Source: Rubrivirga litoralis (GTDB taxonomy: Bacteria > Bacteroidota > Rhodothermia > Rhodothermales > Rubricoccaceae). Taken from it: a DNA stretch of 64,000 bases. Position numbers and translations under genes: made by a program. The stretch is taken from the NCBI RefSeq assembly GCF_031846415.1, contig NZ_JAVRHT010000005.1, positions 1 to 64,000 of the forward strand, read 5' to 3'. This document shows, one piece after another, positions 15,295 to 22,355 of the stretch; within the stretch, counting starts at the first letter, position 1, and every line of letters starts with the position of its first letter. A model generated the notes under the pieces. It worked only from the letters and a program-made list of their open reading frames with translations, ran no database searches and was not told where the DNA came from.

Positions 15295-18200
15295 TCAGAA
15301 CGCGGGGTCGAGGAGCGCGTCGACTTCCGTCCGCAGGCGGGCAGCGTCGAGGCGCGCGTCGAGCGCGTCGGCGCGCGTCTGGAGCAGGGCCGTCTGCGCC
15401 TGGAGCACTTCGAGGTAGCTCGCGGCCCCCTCGCGGCGCAGGCGGAGCGCGATGGCGTAGGCCCGCTCCGCCTGCGGCACCAGGCGCTCGGCGTAGAGGC
15501 CGGCCTGCTCGACGGCGGCGGCGAGCCGTGCGGCCCGCTGGCGGAGGTCGACCGCGAGGCCCACGGCGAGCCGGTCGCGCTCGGCCCGCGCGACCTCGAC
15601 GGCGGCCGCGGCCGCCCGGTCCGGCGCGTCCGTCGCCAGCCGCGCGAGCGGGACCGCCACGCCGACGCGGCCGCCGAGGAAGCCGACCGCCCCGCCCTCG
15701 GTCTGGAGCGCGGCCTCGGCCCCGAACGACACGAGCCGCTCCGCCGCCACGGCGCGGGCGTCAGCCTCGGCCACGCGCACGGCGGCCTCGGCTGCCTGGA
15801 GGCGCGGGTTGGCCCGGACGAGGAGCGAATCCGTCGGGGCGAGCGCGTCCGCCCCGCCCTCAGGGAGCGGCTCGACCGCGAGCGGCAGGCGGTCCGCGAG
15901 CGCGGGCGGGGCGGTCGTGCCGAGGTAGGCGCCCAGCGCGGCGCGCGCGGCGCGGGCGAGTCCGGCGGCCTCGGCGCGGGCGCGCTCGGCCTGGGCGAGC
16001 GCGACCTCGGCCTGGAGCGGTTCGAGCGCGCCGGCCGCGCCCAGCTCCTGCCGCCGCGTCGAGGCGGTCGCAAAGCTCCGGGCCACGGCCACGGACGAGT
16101 CGGCGATCGCGAGCCGGGCGTCGGCGGCCACGGCCTCGACGTAGGCGAGCGCGGCCCGGAGGCGGACGCCCCGCCGCAGCGCGCCGCGCTCGGCCTCGGC
16201 CTGAGCCAAGAGCGCATCGGCCGCCCCGCGCTGGGCGCGGTAGAACGCCGGGAGCCGGAACGACTGCCCCACGCCGAGCGCCGTCTCGGTCCCCCCGAAC
16301 CCGCCGTCGACCGTGGGCACGCGGTCGACGCCCAAGAAAAACTCGGTTGCTGGGAGGATCGCCGCGCTCTCGCGCCGGGCCGCCTCGCGGGCGACAGCCG
16401 CCGCCCCGCCCGCGAGCTCCGGCGCGACGGCCTCGGCGCGGTCGAGCGCGTCGGCGAGCGTGAGCGGGGCGTCCTGCGCCTGCGCCGCCCCGCCCGCGGC
16501 GAGGAGCGCGAGCCCGAGCGCCACCCCGCCCCGGCCGAGCCGCGCGGGCGGGGCGGGCGCGTGGCCGTCGCCCTGCGCGCTGGCCGGGGGCGGGGCGGCG
16601 CCCGAGCCGATCCAGGCGTAGACGGTCGGGAGCACGAAGAGCGTCAGGACCGTGCTCGTAACGAGGCCACCGATGACGACGGCCGCGAGCGGCCGCTGCA
16701 CTTCGGACCCAGCGCCGCTGCCCAGCAGCATCGGCAGGAAGCCGACGCCCGCGAGCGTCGCCGTCGTGACGACCGCGCGGAGGCGCTGGTCGGCCCCCGC
16801 CAGGACCGCCTCGCGCGTCGGCAGCCCCTGCTCCTCGAAGCCGCGGATGGCGCCCACCATCACGAGCCCGTTGAGGACCGCGATGCCGAACAAGGCGATA
16901 AAGCCGACGCCGGCCGAGATCGAGAACGGCAGGCCCAGCAGGTACAGCATCGCCACCCCGCCCACGACCGACATCGGCACGCACAGGAAGATGACGGCCG
17001 CGGCCCGGGCCGACCCGAACGTCTGGTACAGGAGCACGACGATGAGCGCGAGCGCGATCGGGACCACGAGCGCGAGCCGCCGCGACGCCGCCTCCAGGTT
17101 CTCGAACTGGCCGCCGTAGGCCACGCGCGTGCCCGGCGGCAGGTCCACCTCGGCCCGGACGCGCGCCCGCACCTCGTCGACGAAGCCGGCCAGGTCGCGC
17201 CCGGCCACGTTCGACTGGACCGACACGAACCGGCTGCCCTCCTCGCGCGAGACCGACGCCGGCCCGGACTCGACGGCCACTGACGCGAGCGCCGAGAGCG
17301 GGACGCGCGCGCCCGTCGGCGTCACGACCGGGAGCGCCTCGATCGCGGCCGGGCTCGACCGCACGCCCGCCTGGAACCGGACGACGAGGTCGAACCGCCG
17401 CTCGCCCTCGTACACCTGGCCGGCCACCGCCCCACCCACGGCCGTCTCGACGATCCGGTTGAGCGCCGCGACCGTCAGCCCGTAGCGGGCGAGGGCGGGG
17501 CGGTCGGGGCGGACGACGAGCTGCGGGGAGCCCTCGGTCTGGTCGCGCGACACGGACGACGCGCCCGGCGTCTCGCGCACGATCCGCTCGATCTGGGCCG
17601 CGAGCGGGGTGAGGTCGTCGTAGTCCTCACCGAACACCTTCACGACGACGTCGCCGCGCGCGCCGGCCACGAGCTCGTTCGTCCGCATCTCGATGGGCTG
17701 GTAGAACTGGACGCCGGCCGGCACGTCCTCGACGGCCTCCTGCATGGCCGCCACGAGCGCGGCCTTCGTCCGCACCTCGCCGTCGACCTCGGGCCACGTG
17801 TGGCGCGGCTTGAGGATGACGTAGGCGTCGGTGATCTCGACGCCCATCGGGTCGGTCGAGATCTCGGGCCGGCCCGTGTTGCCGACGACGGTCTCGACCT
17901 CGGGGAACCGCACGAGCCGCCGCTCGACGTCGCCCGCGATCTCGATGGACTCGCTCAGCGACACGCTCGGGAGCCGGACGATCTGGGCCGCCACGTCGCC
18001 CTCGTCCAGTCGGGGGACGAACTCGGCGCCCAACCCGCCGAACCCGACCGCCGCCAGCGCGAACAGGAGCGCCGCCCCGCCCACGACGAGCCGGCGGGCG
18101 CCGAGCGCGCGGTCGAGGAGCGGGCGGTAGATCCGGTGCAGCCACGCGACGACCGGCGAGTGCTTGACCGGCTTCGTCGGGTCGAACACGAGCGAGCACA

Positions 18201-19692
18201 TGACGGGCACGTAGGTCAGCGACAGGACGAGGGCGCCGACGAGCGCGAAGCTGACCGTCAGCGCCATCGGCGCGAACAGCTTGCCCTCGACGCCGCGCAG
18301 GAACAGGATGGGCAGGTAGACGACCAGGATGATGACCTCGCCGAACTGGGCCACCTTCCGCACCTCGAGCGTCCCGTCGCGCACGAGGTCGCGGAAGCCC
18401 TCCTTCGTGAGCCGCCCCGCCCCGCCCTCGTCCTGGACCACGCCGATCCGCCGGAGCACGTTCTCGACGATGATGAGCGAGCCGTCGACGACGAGCCCGA
18501 AGTCGATGGCGCCCAGGCTCATGAGGTTCGCGCTCTGGCCCGTGATCCACATGCCGATAAAGGCGAACATCATGGCCAGCGGGATCACGCTCGCGAGCAC
18601 CAGCCCCGCCCTCAGGTTCACGAGCAGGATCAGGAGCACGACGATGACCAAGAGCGCGCCTTCGGCGAGGTGCTTCGCGACCGTCCGGATCGTGCGGTCC
18701 ACGAGCGCTGTCCGGTCGTAGTACGGCTCGATGACGACACCGTCGGGCAGCGCCCGCTGGATCTCGGCGATCCGCTCTTTCACGGCCGAGACGACGACGC
18801 GGGCGTTCGCGCCCTTGAGCTGGAGCGCGAAGCCGGTCACGACCTCGCCCTCGCCGTCCTGCGTCGCGGCCCCAAAGCGGACGGCCGCGCCGTCGCGGAC
18901 CTCGGCCACGTCGCCCAGCGTGACCGGCGTGCCGCCGCGCGTGGCGACGACCGACTGCCTCAAGTCCTCGGCCGACTCGACGAGGCCGGCCGTGCGGACC
19001 GCCAGCTGCTCCGGCCCGGTCTCGATCGTCGCCGCGCCCGCGTTCCCGCTCGCCTCGGCCGTCGCCTCGAACACCTCACGGAGCTCCAGCCCGTAGCCCG
19101 CGAGCCGGTCGGGGTCGACGAGCACCTGGACCTGCCGGAGCTCGCCGCCGATCGAGTTGACCTCGGCCAAGCCCGGCACGCCCAGCAGCTGCCGGCGGAC
19201 GATCCAGTCCTGGACCGTGCGCAGCTCCATCGCCGAGAGGCGGCCGGTCGTGTCGCGGAGCGTGTACCGGAACACCTCGCCCAGCCCCGTCGAGACCGGC
19301 CCCAGCTCGGGCGTCTCGGCGCCCGGCGGGAGCTCGTCGTTCAGGCCGCGCAGCGCCTCCAGGATGAGCTGGCGACCGAAGTACGTGTCGACGCCGTCCT
19401 CGAAGACGACCGTCACGACGGAGATCCCCTGGCGCGAGAGCGAGCGGAGCTCGACCACGTCGGGCAGCGACTTCAGCGAGAGCTCGACCGGGACCGTCAC
19501 GAACCGCTCGACTTCGAGCGGCGACAGCGCCGGCGCCTGCGTGAGCACCTGGACCTGGTTGTTGGTGACGTCGGGGACGGCGTCGACGGGCAGCCGCGTG
19601 GCGGCGTACAGGCCCGCGGCGACGAGGGCGGCGGTGCCGAAGAGGACGAGGACCCGCTGGCGGAGCGAGAACGCGACGATGCGATCGAACAT
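15295..19692 (-). CDS. CusA/CzcA-type heavy-metal RND pump fused to a TolC/CusC-type outer-membrane factor
   Basis: A 1465-residue fusion. Residues 1 to about 1040 are a complete CusA/CzcA RND transporter: RLPVDAVPDVTNNQVQV near residue 33, the metal-RND relay motif DFGLVVDG with Asp397 and Asp403, and twelve helices by hydropathy. A Pro/Ala linker leads into GGVALGLALLAAGGAAQAQD, which looks like a complete signal peptide with an AQA cleavage site near 1073. An outer-membrane-factor domain with two Ala-rich coiled-coil hairpins then runs to the end. CusA-CusC fusions are known in Bacteroidota. No adaptor (CusB) gene is next to it. The ATG at 19692 is unambiguous. Likely exports Cu/Ag or divalent cations. 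Confidence 0.92.
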   Translation of the reverse strand: MFDRIVAFSLRQRVLVLFGTAALVAAGLYAATRLPVDAVPDVTNNQVQVLTQAPALSPLEVERFVTVPVELSLKSLPDVVELRSLSRQGISVVTVVFEDGVDTYFGRQLILEALRGLNDELPPGAETPELGPVSTGLGEVFRYTLRDTTGRLSAMELRTVQDWIVRRQLLGVPGLAEVNSIGGELRQVQVLVDPDRLAGYGLELREVFEATAEASGNAGAATIETGPEQLAVRTAGLVESAEDLRQSVVATRGGTPVTLGDVAEVRDGAAVRFGAATQDGEGEVVTGFALQLKGANARVVVSAVKERIAEIQRALPDGVVIEPYYDRTALVDRTIRTVAKHLAEGALLVIVVLLILLVNLRAGLVLASVIPLAMMFAFIGMWITGQSANLMSLGAIDFGLVVDGSLIIVENVLRRIGVVQDEGGAGRLTKEGFRDLVRDGTLEVRKVAQFGEVIILVVYLPILFLRGVEGKLFAPMALTVSFALVGALVLSLTYVPVMCSLVFDPTKPVKHSPVVAWLHRIYRPLLDRALGARRLVVGGAALLFALAAVGFGGLGAEFVPRLDEGDVAAQIVRLPSVSLSESIEIAGDVERRLVRFPEVETVVGNTGRPEISTDPMGVEITDAYVILKPRHTWPEVDGEVRTKAALVAAMQEAVEDVPAGVQFYQPIEMRTNELVAGARGDVVVKVFGEDYDDLTPLAAQIERIVRETPGASSVSRDQTEGSPQLVVRPDRPALARYGLTVAALNRIVETAVGGAVAGQVYEGERRFDLVVRFQAGVRSSPAAIEALPVVTPTGARVPLSALASVAVESGPASVSREEGSRFVSVQSNVAGRDLAGFVDEVRARVRAEVDLPPGTRVAYGGQFENLEAASRRLALVVPIALALIVVLLYQTFGSARAAAVIFLCVPMSVVGGVAMLYLLGLPFSISAGVGFIALFGIAVLNGLVMVGAIRGFEEQGLPTREAVLAGADQRLRAVVTTATLAGVGFLPMLLGSGAGSEVQRPLAAVVIGGLVTSTVLTLFVLPTVYAWIGSGAAPPPASAQGDGHAPAPPARLGRGGVALGLALLAAGGAAQAQDAPLTLADALDRAEAVAPELAGGAAAVAREAARRESAAILPATEFFLGVDRVPTVDGGFGGTETALGVGQSFRLPAFYRAQRGAADALLAQAEAERGALRRGVRLRAALAYVEAVAADARLAIADSSVAVARSFATASTRRQELGAAGALEPLQAEVALAQAERARAEAAGLARAARAALGAYLGTTAPPALADRLPLAVEPLPEGGADALAPTDSLLVRANPRLQAAEAAVRVAEADARAVAAERLVSFGAEAALQTEGGAVGFLGGRVGVAVPLARLATDAPDRAAAAAVEVARAERDRLAVGLAVDLRQRAARLAAAVEQAGLYAERLVPQAERAYAIALRLRREGAASYLEVLQAQTALLQTRADALDARLDAARLRTEVDALLDPAF

Positions 19693-19787
19693 GGGGGGAC
19701 CGAGAACCGGGCGGGGCGGAGTCCCACCGGCCGCCGGGGACGGCGCGCGATTACGCGCGTCCGCAGGCAGCGGGCGGGGTGGTTCGG

Positions 19788-19810
19788 GCCGCGCCTCCAA
19801 CAGGCGCGGC
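19788..19810. terminator. stem-loop between Cys/His-rich gene and RND fusion
   Basis: A perfect 9-bp stem, GCCGCGCCT (19788-19796) and AGGCGCGGC (19802-19810), with a 5-nt loop lies between the stop of the Cys/His-rich protein gene and the start of the RND fusion, both on the minus strand. It could end the first message or sit in the leader of the second. No T-run is seen on either side. Confidence 0.5.
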
Positions 19811-19865
19811 GGTCCACACGGGGCGGCGCTGCGGGTTCACCGAGCGCGAGAGCGTGCGGACGGTC

Positions 19866-20228
19866 CTAGACCAAGGGCACGTGGTCGAGCCCCAGCGGCT
19901 CGACCTCGGGCGGGGCGGCGACGAACGCGGCAAACGCGGCCGCCCCGCCCACCAACCGGGCGCCGACGTCGGGGACGACGCCGGTCGGCGCGAACACGAC
20001 GTGGCAGAGGCAGTCGGCGAACGCGCCCGCGTGGCCGTCTGCGCCGTGGGCGTCGCCCGGCGCCGGGGCGGGGTGGGCGCCCGGCGCGAACGAGGCGTCC
20101 GTGTGCGCCTCACCGTGCTCGGCCGCCTCCGCCTCGTCGGCGCACGCGACGAGGTCCGTCGCCTGCACGGCGACGACGACCGCGAGGAGCGCGGCGAGAA
20201 CGGGGAGGGCGCGGCGGAGCCGTGTCAT
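19866..20228 (-). CDS. small exported Cys/His-rich protein next to metal efflux gene
   Basis: A 120-residue protein with an N-terminal hydrophobic signal or anchor (about residues 5-24), then a His/Glu/Asp-rich stretch (EAAEHGEAHTDASF, PGDAHGADGHAG) and the motif DCLCHVVF. Metal-binding side chains are concentrated in the middle. Short proteins of this type are often found upstream of cus/czc-like genes in Bacteroidota, and this one lies 173 bp before the RND fusion on the same strand. A periplasmic metal-binding or sensing role is inferred; the family is not firmly recognised. The ATG at 20228 puts the signal at the N-terminus. Confidence 0.65.
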   Translation of the reverse strand: MTRLRRALPVLAALLAVVVAVQATDLVACADEAEAAEHGEAHTDASFAPGAHPAPAPGDAHGADGHAGAFADCLCHVVFAPTGVVPDVGARLVGGAAAFAAFVAAPPEVEPLGLDHVPLV

Positions 20229-20287
20229 GCGCGTCGAAGGTACGAGGGCGGGGAGGGGCGCCGCTCTAGGCTCCGGCGAATTGGCGT

Positions 20288-20319
20288 CCACCCCGCCCCA
20301 GACGCAGCGGGCGGGGCGG
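20288..20319. terminator. paired GC-box stem-loop after PhoU-domain gene
   Basis: CCACCCCGCCC (20288-20298) pairs with GGGCGGGGCGG (20309-20319), one mismatch and a 10-nt loop. It lies one base beyond the stop of the minus-strand PhoU-domain gene (stop at 20321), so it would form at the 3' end of that message. Confidence 0.55.
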
Positions 20320-20320
20320 C

Positions 20321-20983
20321 CTACTCCTCGCTCCACGTCGGCGCGTTGCGCACCTGGTCGAACGGGAGCGCCACGGCCGAGATGATGTTCGAGAGGTGCG
20401 ACGACACGCGCCCGATGATCCGGGCCGACATGGCGAGCACGGCGGCCGCGTTGGGCGAGAGGTCGGGGTCCGACGTGATCTCACGGAGGAAGGTGGCCAC
20501 GTCGTCCTTGGTCTGGGCGTGCTCGTCCATGAGCGCGCGGGCCTCGCGCGAGTCGCCGCCAGTAAACGCCTGGCGGGCACGGGGGAACGCGGATTGGACC
20601 CGGTCGCGGACCACGCTCAGCGCTTCGACGTGGCGGCCCATCCGGGGGCGGTCGGCCAGCTCGGACACCTTCGCGAGCGTCTTCGCGAGGTCCCCGCACC
20701 GCTCGGCGTCCTGGACGACGGACACGAGGAGGAGGCTGAACGAGGTCTCGTGTTGGGGCGCGGCCACGATGTGCTCCAGGACGGCCCGGCGGACGGCCTG
20801 CTCGCCGTCGTTGACGCGGTCGTCGAGCGATCCCAGGTCGATGCGCAGCGGCTCGTTGTCGAGGAGGCAGCCGGTCGCCGCGGCGAACATCTCGGCGCTC
20901 GTGTCGAGCATGGCGGCCAGGTCGCGGACGGCCCGCTCGATGAGGGGCGGGCGGGCGCCGGTGAGGAAACGGAAGAGCTGCAT
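20321..20983 (-). CDS. PhoU-domain protein
   Basis: A 220-residue, all-helical cytoplasmic protein. Its two three-helix halves match PhoU: ERAVRDLAAMLDTSAEMF near the start, VVQDAERCGDLAKTLAKV (about 95-112, the D/E-rich metal-binding turn of PhoU domains), and a second repeat ending SSHLSNIISAVALPFDQV. PhoU proteins modulate phosphate uptake and PhoR signalling, or accompany Na/Pi cotransporters; neither pst nor a cotransporter gene lies nearby, so the partner is unknown. The ATG abuts a C-rich box (CCCCCCGCCC). Direct repeats resembling a Pho box lie 15 bp upstream. Confidence 0.8.
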   Translation of the reverse strand: MQLFRFLTGARPPLIERAVRDLAAMLDTSAEMFAAATGCLLDNEPLRIDLGSLDDRVNDGEQAVRRAVLEHIVAAPQHETSFSLLLVSVVQDAERCGDLAKTLAKVSELADRPRMGRHVEALSVVRDRVQSAFPRARQAFTGGDSREARALMDEHAQTKDDVATFLREITSDPDLSPNAAAVLAMSARIIGRVSSHLSNIISAVALPFDQVRNAPTWSEE

Positions 20984-20997
20984 GGGCGGGGGGATGC

Positions 20998-21015
20998 GTT
21001 ACCGAATTGTTACGC
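20998..21015 (-). promoter_or_regulatory. 7-4-7 direct repeat upstream of PhoU-domain gene
   Basis: Read on the minus strand, GCGTAAC-AATT-CGGTAAC is two similar 7-mers with 11-bp spacing, the geometry of PhoB binding sites (CTGTCAT repeats), though the words differ. It ends 15 bp before the ATG at 20983 and is the only AT-containing patch in this gap. It may be an operator; a match to a phosphate regulator is speculative. Confidence 0.35.
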
Positions 21016-21051
21016 ACCGGGATACCCATTGGTGCCGCACCCGGCGTTTCC

Positions 21052-21122
21052 CCACCCCGCCCCGCTCTCCGAGGGCGGGGCGGCCCCTCTCCCACCCCGC
21101 CCCTGCGGAGCGGGCGGGGTGG
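21052..21122. terminator. two tandem GC-box stem-loops after TetR gene
   Basis: The first stem pairs CCACCCCGCCC (21052-21062) with GGGCGGGGCGG (21073-21083), loop 10, one mismatch. The second pairs CCACCCCGCCC (21092-21102) with its exact complement GGGCGGGGTGG (21112-21122), loop 9. The pair lies just after the stop of the minus-strand TetR gene (stop at 21126). Compensating changes keep the second stem perfect. Confidence 0.6.
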
Positions 21123-21125
21123 CCG

Positions 21126-21803
21126 CTACTCCACCGGCCCCGCCGCGACACCGTCGAACAGGAGCGCCGTGAGGTAGTCGGCCACGCCGCCCGCGCCGGG
21201 TCCGCCCGCGTCCGGTCCACCCGAGCGGGGCGGGGCGGCGCACGCGTCGACGGTTTGGATGAGCGTCCCGATGAGCGCCCCGAACGCGACATGCGCCGTG
21301 AGGCGGGCCGGCACCGGGCGGAGCTCGCCGCGCGCCACGGCCCGCTCGATGGGCGGCACGAGCGCCTCGACGAGCCCGTCGCGCCGCGCCCGGAGCGCCT
21401 CCGCCTGCTCGCCCTCCCCGCCCGCGGCCAGCAGTTGGGGGACCTCGCGGAGGTGGACGCGCAGGAGATCGCGGTGGGCCTCGAAGTAGGCCGCCACGCG
21501 AGTGGCGAACGCGTGGAAGCGGCCCCGGAGCGGGGTGCCGTCCTCGGCCAGGTGGCGGTCGGCGAGGGCGTGGAGTTCGTCGAAGTGCTGACCCAGGACG
21601 GCCACGAACAGGCCAGCCTTGCCACCCTCGACGTGGTTGTAGATCGTCCCCTTGCCCACCTCGGCGCGCGCGGCGATCTCGTCCACCGTCGCGCCGAGGT
21701 AGCCGCGCTCGGCGAACGTGGCGCGGGCTGCGTCGAGGATCGCCGCCCGGAGCATCTCCTGCGCGCGCTCTTTCCAGGTCGGGAGGGGCTTCTCAGACGT
21801 CAT
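21126..21803 (-). CDS. TetR/AcrR family transcriptional regulator
   Basis: A 225-residue dimeric repressor. The N-terminal helix-turn-helix is clear: ILDAARATFAERGYLGATVDEIA followed by EVGKGTIYNHVEGGKAGLF (about residues 22-64). The C-terminal ligand-binding domain is helical and ends in a Pro/Gly-rich tail. The start ATG overlaps the stop of the upstream 127-aa gene as ATGA, so translation is probably coupled. It lies downstream of the tripartite efflux operon on the same strand and may control it, or the 127-aa gene; the ligand is unknown. A longer N-terminal frame exists upstream but would run through the 127-aa gene. Confidence 0.9.
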   Translation of the reverse strand: MTSEKPLPTWKERAQEMLRAAILDAARATFAERGYLGATVDEIAARAEVGKGTIYNHVEGGKAGLFVAVLGQHFDELHALADRHLAEDGTPLRGRFHAFATRVAAYFEAHRDLLRVHLREVPQLLAAGGEGEQAEALRARRDGLVEALVPPIERAVARGELRPVPARLTAHVAFGALIGTLIQTVDACAAPPRSGGPDAGGPGAGGVADYLTALLFDGVAAGPVE

Positions 21804-22183
21804 CGGGTCAGGGGTGAGGTGGGCTCGTGGAGCCACCGGAGCGCGCCCTGCCAGTCGTCGCCGAAGCGGCGGACCGACGGGCCGCCGGCGGGGCGGTCGG
21901 CGGGGGGCGGGGTGGCGCCGACAAGGGCGATCCGGTCGACGGCGCCGGACAGCGGTGGCCGGCGCAGCGCCCGCCCGACGCGGAACTCGTCGCTCGTCAG
22001 GCTCTCGTCGACGACCAGGACGTCCTCGGCGAAGACGAGCAGCCGGAACGGGCCGCTCTCGGCCCACCGCAGGAGGTCGCCGAGCAACGCCTCGCGGTGC
22101 TCCTCGCCCACGGCCCCCACGAAGTACGCAGAGCGGACACGGGGTCCGGCGGGCGGGGCGGCCTCGGAGGTGGAGACGTACAC
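21800..22183 (-). CDS. 127-aa protein of unknown function coupled to TetR regulator
   Basis: A 127-residue soluble protein. The N-terminal half has a beta-alpha-beta look (RVRSAYFVGAVGEEHREALL, then FRLLVFAEDVLVVDESL). The middle, VGRALRRPPLSGAVDRIALVGATPP, is followed by a Pro-rich loop and a Trp-containing end. There is no signal peptide or membrane helix. The GTG start follows the box CCACCCCGCCCC directly, and the stop overlaps the TetR start by four bases, so the two form a pair. The family is not recognised; a small enzyme or effector-binding partner of the regulator is possible. Confidence 0.6.
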   Translation of the reverse strand: MYVSTSEAAPPAGPRVRSAYFVGAVGEEHREALLGDLLRWAESGPFRLLVFAEDVLVVDESLTSDEFRVGRALRRPPLSGAVDRIALVGATPPPADRPAGGPSVRRFGDDWQGALRWLHEPTSPLTR

Positions 22184-22262
22184 GGGGCGGGGTGGCGGGT
22201 TTGGGCGGGTGGCCCCCTGGTGAGTATGTGTCCCCGCCCCGCCCTAGAGCACGGTTCGGGAT

Positions 22263-22340
22263 GGTACAGGGTACTCGGTACGGAGTACGCAAGCGCCGCG
22301 CATGTGCAGGACCGTACCGCGTACCCGGTACCCCGTACCC
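22263..22340. repeat. 7-bp-periodic GTACNNN hairpin element
   Basis: The left arm (22264-22290) is four heptamers starting GTAC (GTACAGG, GTACTCG, GTACGGA, GTACGC). The right arm (22314-22340) is GTACCGC, GTACCCG, GTACCCC, GTACCC. The arms are imperfectly complementary over about 28 bp with a 20-nt loop, so the element can fold into a long hairpin. It occupies the gap between the RND pump stop and the 127-aa gene. Related GTACNNN runs lie at 33661-33720 and 43988-44035. Confidence 0.85.
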
Positions 22341-22355
22341 AATCCGGAGGGTGCC

